DNA from: Eutypa lata
Taxonomy: Eukaryota > Ascomycota > Sordariomycetes > Xylariales > Diatrypaceae
NCBI GenBank assembly: GCA_022661535.1
Contig: JAKULF010000014.1
Location: forward strand, 248,001 to 312,000
DNA: 64,000 nucleotides
Reading direction: 5' to 3'
Shown: positions 37,481 through 49,279 of the stretch, in pieces
Numbering within the stretch: position 1 is the first letter of the stretch
Layout: each line of letters opens with the position of its first letter
Notes under the pieces: model-generated
What the model was told of the DNA's origin: nothing
Databases searched by the model: none
The model's input: the letters and a program-made list of their open reading frames with translations, nothing else
Made by a program: the position numbers and the translations under genes

Positions 37481-38182
37481 GCGCGTGTAGAGTGGATGGG
37501 TGGGTGAGTGATTGGGGAGAGAATAAGAGAGGGGGGAGGTGGGAGAAGATGAGGAAAGAGAGCGTGCGAGTGTTCTCTGCGTTCGTCTTAGTACTTGCCG
37601 GTTTTGAGGCATTGTGATGTATATAGCTAGGTGTATACCCCTATTGGATATTGGTTCACTTGAATATGTATGAGCCTTAACATGATTCTCACCTGACTAG
37701 GTGCTTTCGTTTCAGGGTATTACTCTCCCAGTGGTGATTGTTCGATAGCCGTGATGTAGGAAAGAAACGCATCGTTTTGTCTCTTTTCTCGACACTTCTT
37801 GTTCGGAGTTGGGGGCATGGTATATCGGTTCAAGTATCGCCTAGAAATCATCCATTTTGTTCTCAAGTCTGAAACTTGTTTGCTCCTCTATTCATGGGTA
37901 CCTATGGTGGTAACTAGAGCTATATAGAATGCCATCGATCTTGAAATCTGCACCTATAGTCAGACAGCCCTCGTCTGCTGCATTTGCTTCGGCTTGATAT
38001 ATATATATATATATATATTTATTAAATTATATTCTTTTTATTAGACTGGAGATATACCACTTTCCCTCTATGAGACGTCTTCTTCTATTCTCTGTATGCA
38101 TATACTCATCCACGACAAATCGGTTGCCGGTTTTGCGTGATCTATATTCCCTTTGATGCATCCCAAGAAACCCCAGACCTAG
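37481..38182. other. Convergent intergenic region with (AT)n
   Basis: This lies between the 3' ends of the two-TM gene and the hydrolase gene. An AT dinucleotide run lies at about 37996-38019. Nothing coding was seen. Confidence 0.6.
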
Positions 38183-39835
38183 TTAATCTGGATAAATGAA
38201 CATTTTTCGTCGCATGGGTTCGAACCGAGTATCGGAGGTCCCCAAGTTGGGCTTTCCGTTGGCTTCTGGACTCTCGCTGTCGAGGTCTACCTCGAACGCC
38301 ATCTGATTGAAAAAATTACAGACCTAAAAAAAAAAAGAATAGCTGCGTTAGCACATCTAGCTCTTCCCCCTACTAGTTAACTAGGGGGTTGGTTGATAAT
38401 ACTTCTCGGCAGTTTTTTTTTTTAATAGAAAAGAAAGAACTCACAGGCTTCGCATGCCACCGGCCGCCGCCGACCTCGAACCAGCCGAGGTGGCCCCCGA
38501 GCGACGTGGTGCACAGCACGGTGTAGGGGTTCTGGGCGGCCTCGCCGTACGGCAGGGCCTGCCACGAGGCGATGGGGTCGTCGGTGGCGTTGAGCGCCAG
38601 CAGCGGCACGCGCACGGCCAGGACCGAGTCCACGCTCGACGCGTCCCGGTAGTACGCCTCCTCCGTCGGGTACCCCCACGTCGGGCACTGGTACGCCCGG
38701 TCGAACTCGTACAGGTACGTCAGCTGCGTCAGCTTGTCGTAGTCGATGTTCGTGTACTTCTGGATCTCCTCCTTGTGCGTGGCCGAGAGCTTCCGCATCG
38801 CCGCTGGGGTGGTTTTTCCATGGCCGGTAAGTTTCCAAGCACCTCATTGGGGGAGTGGGGGGTTGTATGAGGGTGCGGGTAGAAGGGGAGGAGAAACACT
38901 TACTGCCTAGGACACGCTGGTAGACGTGGTGTCCGATTAAAGTCCGCTTGAGCTCTTTGCTGGATACCTCGAGATTCCAGGGGTTGGCGCAGACGACGGC
39001 TGCTTTGAGCTGACACGCTGACCCTTCCTCTCCAAGATACTAGTTTTCATTGTCAGATTCGCGGTTGAGTTTTTAGTAGGATATTCATCTCTAGAGGGAT
39101 TCACTCACGTTCGTAAGAATACACGCCCCTAGTGAGAATCCCAACCCGAAGAGCGGGCGGTTGGGATACTTGGCTCTCAGCCACTTAACCACCTACGTCG
39201 ATCGTTATTGTCAGCGAAAAGATCGTATAAAGAATGAAAGAAAGTTCTTTTTTTTGTGTGCTCCTTACTTGTCGTACGTCCCAGGTCGCCCGGGCGTTAT
39301 ACAAAATCCCCGTAGTGATCTTGCTCTTGGCGCATCCTCTCGAGTTGACCACACATCCCTCCCATTTACCGCTCTCTATCAAGGGCGCAATCGCATGCCT
39401 CAGGTAGATCTCGTGCGACCCGCCCGACAGCCCATGCAGGACGACCAGCATGGGCCGGTCGTCATCGGAGCCCAGAGCCGCGAGCTCGTCCTCGCTGAAG
39501 TAGACGGTCCGCGGCGGCAGGGACTCGTCGACCGCCTCCTCCTCCTCCGGGGACGGCTTGACGATGAAGTCGACGGCGAAGCTCCCGTTGAACTCCCGGT
39601 GGTCGGCGTCGAAGATCCTCCGCTTGTAGTGGACGGGCGGGGCGCCCAAGGACACTTGCGTCCACACCGTCTGCGCGTGCCCGTTGAAGACCAGCGGGTT
39701 GAGGCGGCACGGCGGCACGGCCGCCTGACACACCTCTAGTAGGTTGGTCGCCTTGCCGCCCTCTTTCTTGGCCTTGAGCGGTACGGACTTGGGCGACGCT
39801 ATGAAGTCGATCTTTGCTTGGCCTAGCCACTCCAT
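38183..39835 (-). CDS. YheT-type alpha/beta hydrolase (Eht1/Eeb1-like acyltransferase/esterase), 5 exons
   Basis: Exons read 39835-39269, 39192-39109, 39039-38904, 38803-38445 and 38323-38183 (428 residues). The start of the domain is LNPLVFNGHAQTVWT, typical of the YheT/ABHD1-3 family. The oxyanion segment VVLHGLSGGSHE follows. The nucleophile elbow is GLGFSLGA with Ser210. The acid lies in NATDDP (Asp337/338), and the base is His367 in LGGHLGW. Yeast members Eht1 and Eeb1 make medium-chain fatty acid ethyl esters from acyl-CoA and also hydrolyse esters; another yeast member (YMR210W) is a monoacylglycerol lipase. Which activity this protein has cannot be told. The phase of all junctions is consistent. 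Confidence 0.9.
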
Positions 39836-40177
39836 GATGGATGGGCGACTTGACTCGACTCAATTCGACTCAACGGAACGACTACTTATCTCCTAGGGCC
39901 TTCTCTTGGTAGAAGAGGTGATGATGGAGGAACGGTGTGCGTAAGTGGATACTGCTTGATTAGACCGTTCGCCGCTCTCAAGTCACCTATTCCTATCTAT
40001 ATTACGTCTTGTATTTCACAGTTGTTGGAACAGTAGACAGTGATGGTATAAATTTGATCTAGTCATAAGAAACCAAAAGGGAGAAAGAAAGAAAAAAAGG
40101 CTGGCCACTCAACCCCTGACTAGAGCGGTCGCGCCAGACGCCTATCAACTATGCACGGCAGACACAGCGCATGGAAG

Positions 40178-40192
40178 CCCCCCCCCCCCCCC
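40178..40192. repeat. Poly-C tract (15 nt)
   Basis: Fifteen consecutive C in intergenic DNA about 45 bp left of the inverted-repeat element. Confidence 0.9.
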
Positions 40193-40237
40193 ACTTGCCG
40201 AGGCTCAACTTTTAAGCCTCAGCTTAGCATAGTTAGG

Positions 40238-40662
40238 TACCTATGGGGGTGAGGGGGGTCTCCTGCAATGGTATACAACATGACTTTTTGCAAGATATCA
40301 GAAAATAACATAGATCGAGCCTTTGAATTGCTCCTTCCGCAACATGATAGTTGCATAATTTTAAGACGAAGTATTATGGATTACGTATACATTTCCGGTC
40401 GTGCAATGATGTTGCAATGATGTTGGATATAATGTTAGCCGCAAAATTCTACTAATCCGAAAAAATTAAAAAAATAAGAATTAATTTTTAATAATAATTT
40501 TGAAATAAGTTTTAATATAATAATATTTTAATATATATTTATTATAACAAAAATTATTATAATTTTATTTTTATTATTTTTAAATATTTAATTTTGACAA
40601 AAGTTATCGGTAAAAATTCCGAGAAACATCATGTTCTAAAACCCCCCTCACCCGCATAGGTA
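40238..40662. mobile_element. MITE-like element with terminal inverted repeats and an A/T-saturated core
   Basis: The ends are inverted copies of one another: CCTATGGGGGTGAGGGGGGT on the left (40240-40259) and its counterpart CCTATGCGGGTGAGGGGGGT read on the minus strand at the right (40660-40641), 19 of 20 matching. Both are flanked by TAGGTA (40234-40239 and 40661-40666), a possible target-site duplication, although TAGGTA is a common word in this window. The core at about 40465-40605 is nearly pure A/T, as expected if C-to-T (RIP-like) mutation acted on it. There is no coding capacity. It is short enough to be a non-autonomous DNA transposon. The superfamily cannot be assigned. Confidence 0.6.
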
Positions 40663-41518
40663 GGTATTTATACATCATTTCCCAGTGCTCTTTAACTAGA
40701 CTTTACAACAGCTGAATAGAGTGAGAAAGTTAAAGTGAGATAGAATAAGATCATAAGAGTATTTTATGTAGTTGACCATGTTTTCGAATTTATATATCAC
40801 ACCTTGGTTAAGATACAGCTAACAACACTATTAAGTAGAACTATAGGTAAAGGAGGGTTAGTGGGCTTTAACTTAGTGGATATTATTACTTACCTACTTT
40901 TAGTCAGGCCAGCTGCTATTCAATAACCTGTATAAGTGTGCCTATGTATGCCTAATGTAGTAGATATTGTTATATAACTGCACATAGTTACATATACCTA
41001 GTTAAATCAAAAACACGGAAAGAAATACGGTGAAAGCTCAAGTATACTGAAATCTCCTATGTTGCCTAAGGACAAATATGAATTGCAATTATGCTGTGCC
41101 GTCGTCAGGATCTAGCCGTCGGTTAAGAAATGCTTGTCCAAAGATCAAATTTAATAACTTCAATAACGGATAGGAATTCGTAGTTTATTAATACCCTGAT
41201 GATGCTTTGATTGATTTTTTATATAATAATTAGTTGGTTGCTATAGATGACTTGGGTAACGTCTGTAAGCATCTTTGATATCGCTCGTTTTATACATCAA
41301 AGAAGACTCTCATGGTTAGCCTCAGTCCCATGATTTCCAGATAACATCATTAAACAACACTGTGATATATATGGCTTTTCGCACCCGATGAAAACTAATA
41401 TAAAATATTGGGTCACCCATCTAAGCAGGTTGTACAAGCCAACCTAGTGCAGCCCGCCCGGACTGTTGGCTACGAGGTCAGGCATGGTACTTCTATCCAA
41501 ATTCCATCTAGATCATTA

Positions 41519-43874
41519 TTAATAGAGCCACACCTTCCTCCATCTAGGTCTACCTTCGTAGGCCTGGTCCAACACCTTTGCGTGCAGTAATCCAATGCCA
41601 ACTCGCTCAAGTAGCACAGCGTCTGAATGGTTTTGCTGCGAAATTTGTTCCCCCAATCCAGATGGTCGTACAACAAGCACATTCAAGTAGGCCCATGCAT
41701 GCCATTCCCCCACCAGAGGCTCCCATTGCATACCCGCCCCGCCACCTCCACCCCTTGCCTCGTCCGATACGCGGTACTCCGGGTCGAGATCCTTGGTATA
41801 CGCATGGCCTCCACCCGTGGTTCCGGGTGATGCCCACGAGAGGATGAGGATCTCGTATCTTTCCGGGCTAGAACTCTCGAGGAGTGCTGGGCCCCGGAGA
41901 ACCCCACATTTTCCGCCGTGGGAATCGAGAAGAAACATATGATGAATTCGGAGCCGAAGACTGAGTGTTACGAAGTGTAATGTCCCGTCTGGATAGGGAA
42001 ATTGATGGTGCTGAGTTGTGGGTAATATCCCATCTCGTGGCATTTGCGGCCAGGTGTTGGGCAGAAGAATATCCAGACGCCCGTGAAGTGATGCGGGATT
42101 CGGTGAAGCATACGTAGGACAGAGTTCCTCGTATTCATCTTCATCTTCATCTTCATCTTCGTCTTCATCTTCGTCTCCGACTCCGTCCTTCCTCTCGTGG
42201 CCTCCTGGCACCGTACTTCGACCTTCATCTTCCTTGATCTTGTTTTCTTCCGTTTCTTCCATTTGAATCACACTAGTCTCATCGCGGTTCGGATCCCATA
42301 CTGGCATCAGAGTTTCCCCGGGTTGGCAAAGAATGTACCAGTCAATCCAAGTGCGCCGGAGCAACCAGTTGTGATCAACTTCCAATCCACATGGACTTGG
42401 TAACATCAAACTACCGCGGACGCCCACCCAAGCCCAACTTGGAAAGCAAGGTCTCCGCGTCAATTCGTCTAAGCCTTGCCAAAGTAAGCCCCAATCAAAG
42501 ACCGCAGCAGGGATCCCATAGAACATCCTGGATTTGCCTAGCTGTTGGCTCAAAGCGCTCAAAACCCCAGCGAAAGCGTGTAAACCATCTGATGGAAACG
42601 TCAAGTTACGTTCGCTGTATGACTCCACGAGGGTCCCATACTGTTGCAGCGGCTGATCTTCTACGCTTCTGCCAAAGGTACCCGCCCCGTGGGCTGCTTT
42701 TGCTTCTGATGTCTCAACGACATCCTCACGCCATAATGCATCCAGACAGGAAAAATAAGCAGAGCCGTTGAGGAAAACAACACAACGTGGTGATAAGCAA
42801 ACTTCTTGGAAGCTTTGAACAAAATTGTTAGCATTTGAAGAACGCTGGGCTAACCTAAACTTACGTCCAGGCTCTTGTCGCATGGCAAGATTCCATGAGC
42901 TCGGCTGCGAAATGGGGCAATACCCCTAATTGCAATTCAGGCCCGATGAATTCAAGAGGTGTATTAATTGAAGCCCTTGAATCTTCGTCAAACCCAGACA
43001 ATCCAGCGTTTGCATTAGATCCGGTCGCTGCTACAATCGTCACAGTCGCGTTCGCGTAGATACTGCCCATATTGGCGATGAGCTGTAGTTTCACGCTGTC
43101 GTCGTCTTGCACGATGCAGAGGGAATCTACCCAAAGATACAAGTACCCTAACGCGTGAGTCAAGTCGATCGCATCTCGGATTGTCTTAGGTAATTCGACA
43201 GATGAAAATGCATCTTTGGTCGAAAATACCTCTACGTTTTCCTTTTTTGTCACGATATTATTTCTCGTTCCCCAGACATAGCTCAAAGCAACATACTCTT
43301 CTCCTCCCGATAGCACAGCTAAGCATCTTCGACGGACGTCTATAACCCTGAAACCTTGTAACTTGAAGGGATAGATTGAATCCTGGAAATAGCTTTTTTC
43401 GTGAGTGGTTCCATGTACATCTTGACAAGAACTTATCCAGCCCTGCAGTCGCTGAGTGTTGATTCCACTGTGAGCCAACTTTCGAGCCCTCAAGAATCCC
43501 GATGCTGTATCGTCATCGACTAATTCTATCCTGTACTCTCTCTGAAATTGGTTGCTGGTCAGGTTGGCATATAGTCCGGAGCCAAAGAGATCTTCATTTT
43601 GTTTAGTAGGTTCATACTCTGGATTATTGGGGCCCCAGAGCAATGCCCACCGGGCTTCATCATCATTCGGTATGCTCCCTCGTCCATTTTTTAAGAGTGT
43701 GTATAGGATAAGGCGGCATAGAGGACAGTTTTGACTCCTACGGAGAAGGCCTAAAGACCCTTCCAGGATCGGGTCTCTCTCATTTCGCCCCCTTTCGAAA
43801 GGGGGTTCGAGGAAATCCTCGCGAACAAGGTTCAAGGGAGCGCAGGCCTCGCAAAGCCGATCGGTAGGTGCCAT
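41519..43874 (-). CDS. HET-domain (heterokaryon incompatibility-type) protein, 2 exons
   Basis: Exons read 43874-42865 and 42812-41519 (767 residues). An N-terminal Cys-containing region (CEAC at 8-11, CPLC at 50-53) precedes the HET domain, which starts near residue 190. It shows YVALSYVWG (194-202), LPKTIRDAIDLTHALGYLYLWVDSLCIVQDD (228-258) and, across the intron, TRAWTFQEVCLSPRC. A C-terminal PSWAWVGVRG motif is typical of these proteins. An Asp-Glu repeat encoded by GAT/GAA hexamers (42129-42177) sits in the C-terminal half. HET proteins act in non-self recognition and regulated cell death in Pezizomycotina. A specific partner is not evident here. The gene is divergent from mau2. Confidence 0.88.
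42129..42177. repeat. In-frame acidic hexamer repeat in the HET gene
   Basis: TTCATC/TTCGTC hexamers on the plus strand encode alternating Asp-Glu on the minus strand. The period is a multiple of three, so length changes keep the frame. Confidence 0.85.
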
Positions 43875-44674
43875 AGAAGCTGCATTCGTACGGAGGAAAG
43901 ACGGTCGTTACCTTCTGGTTTGATTGATGCCCGATTCATGAGTACAGCTGAACAAACTAAGGAGTATATGCCCGGAGTTGAGGCGGCTTGGTGGCTGAAA
44001 GAGCCATTCCCTTTTCAGAGTCATCGCGGTTATTGAGCCACTAAGCTTCGTTTTGATAATGCTGCCGCTCCAGAGGCAATATGCAAACAAGTGATGAAAG
44101 ATCTTGCTGCAAAGATACATATGTATTATGATGTTACTTAATGGCCCCCGAATAATTTACACCATCTTGTCTTGTTTAACACAACATGGTATTATCTTAA
44201 AAGCCGTCTTCGAAAAGCTGTATATGTTAGCTGATATTATGGACAATCATGAGAAAGCTATAGTGACTAAATCGTAGCTCTACAAAGGTTAGACTGATGA
44301 ACAATGGACTGGACATGAGATACACATGTTCTGAAGTCCTCCTACAATGTCGGGGAGCACTGCATGTTTAAGTCCGGGATCATGAGACGTACCTAACCAC
44401 GTAGTAACTAGTTAATATTACCCCATAATTATTTTATTAGTCGGCTGGATCCACCTGACAAAACCAACGTCAGTCTGGTCGCGCCGCGTGCGACCTCAAC
44501 TTCCCTTCATCTGTGGTTAGAGTGGATTGTGATTATACGACTCAGGTGCGCTAGGGAATGTTGACGACGACAAGACGACGACACGACAAGCAGCCAACGG
44601 GAACGATAATCGCTAATGATATCGACAGTTATATGGGATGTTAAATAAGGGGACCGGATTGGGATGATGAAATT
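43875..44674. promoter_or_regulatory. Divergent intergenic region, HET gene / mau2
   Basis: Eight hundred bases between two outward-facing start codons. It should contain both promoters. No specific element was assigned. Confidence 0.45.
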
Positions 44675-44841
44675 ATGACATATCGAGGTTCCATGCCCCC
44701 AGGCCAGGGGTCGGGGTTCAATGGCCAACAACCGTATCCCCATCCACAGGCCCAGCCCATTCACGATGGCAGGTACGATCAATATAATAACATGCAGTAT
44801 CAACAATACCAAAATGCAATGTTCGTGCCTGCCGCCTTCCC

Positions 44842-44899
<58 letters not shown>

Positions 44900-47708
44900 G
44901 CGCACCAACAACAAGCGCCACACCCACAGCAGCAAATGCCCCGCCATCAACATCAACCTTTACAAACACAAGGTTTAAATTATCATAATCAAGCTCTACA
45001 GCACGGGAATACAATCCAGTTTCAACACTATGAGCCCCCTTTTGATCAAAGGCAAAGGCAGTTTCAACCCGCGCCACAGAATAATGCTCCAGCGCAGATG
45101 ATACCCTCACCACAACAGTTCATGCAGCCTCTTCCACAACAGCACCAGCACCAGCAGCAACAACTTCACCAACAGCAGCAGCAGCAGCATATTCAGCATC
45201 ATCAGAATTCGCCGCGTCAATACAGCCAACAGATTAGTTGGCAACATATGCCCCCGCCCGTATCTACTCCGACTTCCGTGGCATCCTATCAGCAACAACC
45301 TCTTCCTCCTTCTCCCTCTCCTCAAGTCATTCAGCAACATCACCAACAGCCGTCATCCCACACGAGCTCTCCTATAACAAACCAGTCACCTCAAATACCA
45401 CATCAACACCTACCGAATGGTCGAATCACAAATGCGAGCGTGAGTATGGGCTCGACTCCGAACGCACGAATACAAAAGGCCCATCGAGTGTCTGCGAGTC
45501 CACAATTGACACCCCAAGGTCTTGCGAGAAGCCCCAGTGTCAGCTCGGGAAGGTCCCCAGCTCCTGGTCTTATACCACATCACAAGGACACCACCTCGTT
45601 GTTAATTTGTGTGGCGGAGGAATTACTACAAAAGGCGCGCAATGATGCTGCGGCTGTCGCAAGTTCTGGCGATGCCAAACAGCTACAGGAATACCAAAAA
45701 CTTGTTGCTACAGGCTTAGGCTGTCTTGAAGTTGTACTAGGGAGCAACAAACTACCCCCGCGGCTAGAGGCGAGGCTCCAGCTACGGTATGTAAACATAT
45801 TAAGTGAGGAAACTACGAATGTGATGGAAGCCGAGACTACTTTGACTAAAGGCATTACGCTTTGTGAGAGGGTGAGATTATATTGACCAATCCATAGCTG
45901 AGCTCCGCTGACCACTACTATGCTAGAATCGATTTGCCGACTTAAAGTACTTGATGGAATTTCTTCATGTGAAGATGCTTTCCCAGCGGAAAGGAAAGGC
46001 AGTCATGATCGCCGTAGATGGCCGTATCAAAGACGCCGAAGTGTATGTGGCAGCATCCGTCCCGCACAACTTCACCTTTTGGCTAACTTTACAATAGATT
46101 AAAGCACACCCATTGGGTATACGCATTCCGCTTCTTGAAAGCTTCTCTGTACTTGGAGTCTCCCAACCCGTCAGAGGCACCCGCTATTGAGAACTTGAAG
46201 GCCATCGCAAACCTATCAAGTCGGAGAGGTGACTATGCTGTCTTTATTGCAGCATCTTTGCTGGAGGGCCTCAGTCATCTCAAGACGATGAAGGATGATG
46301 CCGTTGTTCGAATACAGAGTTGTATTGCTCAAGCCTCAAAGTATCAACTTGAGGATTCTGTCCGTCTCTTGCAACTCGAGATATTAGCGCTTATGCTTGA
46401 CCTTGCCTGCAGTCTATACCAAAAGTCACCTCAAATCGTCTCACAGAAAGTCAGACTCCTACAAACTCGCTTGGATCATTGTCTTAACAGCGACGAGTGG
46501 AGCTTGACAGGAACTGAACTCTCCCTGCCCATTCATAAACAGTCAGGAAACCTCAGGGTTATAAGCGGAGATACTGCTAGTGTTCTACGTCCTGGCGAAG
46601 AACATGAGCAATATGATTACCTTGTCTTGTCCTTCTGGAGTAAGCTAGAGGCATTTACTGTAACGTACGAGAATCCCCTTATTCCCCAACTTTCGTTCTT
46701 CGCTAACAGGACTCTAGATATACGTATACTGGTATTGGGCTCTTGTATCAACACCCTCGAAATGATAAGAGAATGTTCGAGTTATGGAGCGAAGCCCTTT
46801 CCCAATTGCAGAAGAGTAAGTTGTGCTCATGTGACTATCAATACCTAATGCTGATAATCTATTCAGATGCAAACAGAATACGTGGTTTACCTAACTCTCT
46901 CGAAGACGCTGTGAAGTGTACCGAGTGGCGGAGAGAAGCTAAGTGCTATCTTGAGATTCTGCGCGGTCTACATTTCGCTACTTCTGACCAGTGGGCAGAG
47001 GTCAAGAAATGTGTGGAGCAGCTGGAGAGTATGGTGGAGCTGCCACGAAAGGGTATAATAGGAATGTATTCACTGTATCTATCCGGTGTTTACTACCAGG
47101 GCACGCAGGATTTTGATACGGCAGAACAAATCTACAGTGACCCAAATTTGAGTCTCGAAGCATACGATAATGGTCATGGACACCGAAAACAAGCCGAGCT
47201 AGAGGTATCACTTCTTGCGGCCTTCAACCGAATATGGATTATGCAGCACCCGGCATACCAGAACAACTATGTAACTCTCGAATTACTTGACCACCTTCGC
47301 CTAGTGTGCCCGGACCACCCCAACCCCGAGATTCGCACGATCTACCACCTAGCCGTAGCGGCAGCTAAAACAGTCCCCCCAGTACCAATGACGGCGGTCA
47401 AGAACCACATCTCGACAGCATTGACCGGAGCTAAGGCCTTAGGCGATATACAGACGTCATCGATTGCACTCAGCCTCATGCGAGCTAAACTGTTTCAGAA
47501 TATCGTCGGAGACCAGGCCCTGCAGTGTGCGAAAGCAGCTTCGCAGCAGGCGAAAAGGAGCGGGAACTTAATCTGGATGAGTGTGGCCGATAACATGCTT
47601 GCGCAGAGCCTCGACGTTCAGGGCCAAGTGGCCGAGGCTCAGAACGTGGCTCAAGCTGCGGTTCACCATGCCGTACTGGCGAGCAGGAACGGTGACTACA
47701 CCCGATAA
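44675..47708 (+). CDS. mau2: Cohesin loading factor Mau2/Scc4, 5 exons, polyQ N-terminus
   Basis: Exons read 44675-45871, 45927-46042, 46098-46664, 46718-46815 and 46867-47708 (939 residues). Mau2/Scc4 binds Scc2/NIPBL and loads cohesin onto chromatin. Residues 1-295 are Gln, His and Pro-rich, with 19 consecutive Gln encoded by CAG (44843-44899). The TPR-like helical body begins near LLICVAEELLQKARNDA. It runs through LHVKMLSQRKGKA, LKHTHWVYAFRFLKA, TYTGIGLLYQHPRND and KCYLEILRGLHFA, to the conserved end LIWMSVADNMLAQSLD and AVLASRNGDYTR. All joins preserve the known family sequence. The long Gln-rich extension before the TPR body is typical of filamentous fungi rather than yeast. Confidence 0.93.
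44843..44899 (+). repeat. (CAG)n polyglutamine tract in mau2
   Basis: Nineteen Gln codons, eighteen CAG and a final CAA, in the N-terminal extension. The purity of the run implies length instability. Confidence 0.95.
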
Positions 47709-49279
47709 GTTGGTCTGTCATTGATTCAGTAATACAACAAAAGGACAATATGTACAATATTCGGGCATATATGGGAATGTCTACGATATGTGGCATCGGG
47801 ATAGGCGTTATACAGGTTGCGAGCAAAGGGTGTGGTGTCTTGTCTATCCACCATTCCGAGGGGAAGTGGGTTTGTTTTTTCGTCAGAAAGTCGAACGGTA
47901 TACCCCCTTTCGTCATGGTTTGAGTTTACGTTTAAGTACGCAGCCAGCTGTGTGCAAAAAAATCAGTTGTTTCGGATGCTATTATATATTCTATTCTAGC
48001 TCAAGGATCATTGCGAAGTCTTCGCTAATAAAGTGCACTGTTGCTTAATGACTAGGCTTCTTGTTTGTAGTCATGCCTTCCTATACATGTGTATCAAATA
48101 GGGGCGAATCACTTTTTCAGATCGTCAGCCTATATGTGATGTCATTTGTCGTAGCTAACACCAGCATGATCACTCTATCCGGAACTGCATAGCAGTGCCC
48201 TTTACTACTGTGTCTCCCTGCCTTCTCTACTGCAAGGGTAGTTAAGCCTAACGAAAAAACTAAATGCAATATTAGGCAACGGCTAAGGGATTCAGGGATA
48301 AGTATGGTCGGTCCAGGATAATGAGAGTAGTCGGTTTCTAGACGGCGTATGGAAGTACGTACGTGAACGTCCGAAGATGGACACGGCATTGGAAAGTATC
48401 TAATAGTGTATTGTACGGCGTCTGAAGATAGCGGACGAAGCGGACATCTAAGGAGGGCAAACGTTTGCTGACGTCCAGAGATGGTATCCTGGCTTATGCC
48501 CGGGTCTCTTCAGAGCATGGCCATGTCTAAGCGCATATCGTTAAACTAGGTAGCGAATCTCAGAAGCTCGATTTACTGCTCATGTGAACTGGAAGTCTCA
48601 CTATCTGGTCAATCTGACTAGACTTGTCAGTCAGTATCTTATGTGTATCTCGTAATTCGTTTCAAACAATTTCAATTTCAAATTTTTTTTTTGGTTGCCC
48701 ACTCCTTCGCCGAAATTTAGACAACCAGGCTGGCTATTTGACCGTAGCTAGCAACGGTTAGTTAATTTGTCGAAGTAATTAGTATGTTAATCATCCGAGG
48801 AATAGGGGCCGAGCTCCACAAGACTCGCTTCACCCTACTGCAAGTACTATCTTTCTATAGTAAATGTATTTCTAAAGCTCGATAAGGGACAACACCCGAG
48901 AGGAAATATCTGGGTGTCGACTAGCAGAAGGCAGGTTTGGCATTAACGGCGTTATCTAGTAAGTGTGGGATAAGTACTATTTGCTGGGAGACGATATCTT
49001 TATAAGATTCTATAGATAACATACTTTGAGACTCGAAGTCCTGCAGGGATATCACACTTGTGGTTATCAGTACTAATCTTAGTATGAATATACCAAACTA
49101 GATCCAACCTGTTTCTTTAAAAACGGAAGCACGTGCTATCTTGGATTTACACGAAAGGCATATCAATGTGTTAGGGGGCTGAGCATTGCCAAGGTACATA
49201 GCTCCCATGCATGCTCAAGAAGAGCTAACGGTACAAGAAATTGGAGCTTAAAAGTGAGTATTAAGCAGCTAGATATATG
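47709..49279. other. Convergent intergenic region
   Basis: About 1.57 kb between the 3' ends of mau2 and the Zn2Cys6 gene. Only short random frames are present. Confidence 0.6.

Larger units (their letters stand above)
39836..41518. other. Intergenic region containing an inverted-repeat element
   Basis: About 1.7 kb between two minus-strand genes. It carries a 15-nt C run (40178-40192), the MITE-like element described separately, and A/T-rich unique DNA to its right. No coding exon was recognised. Confidence 0.6.
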
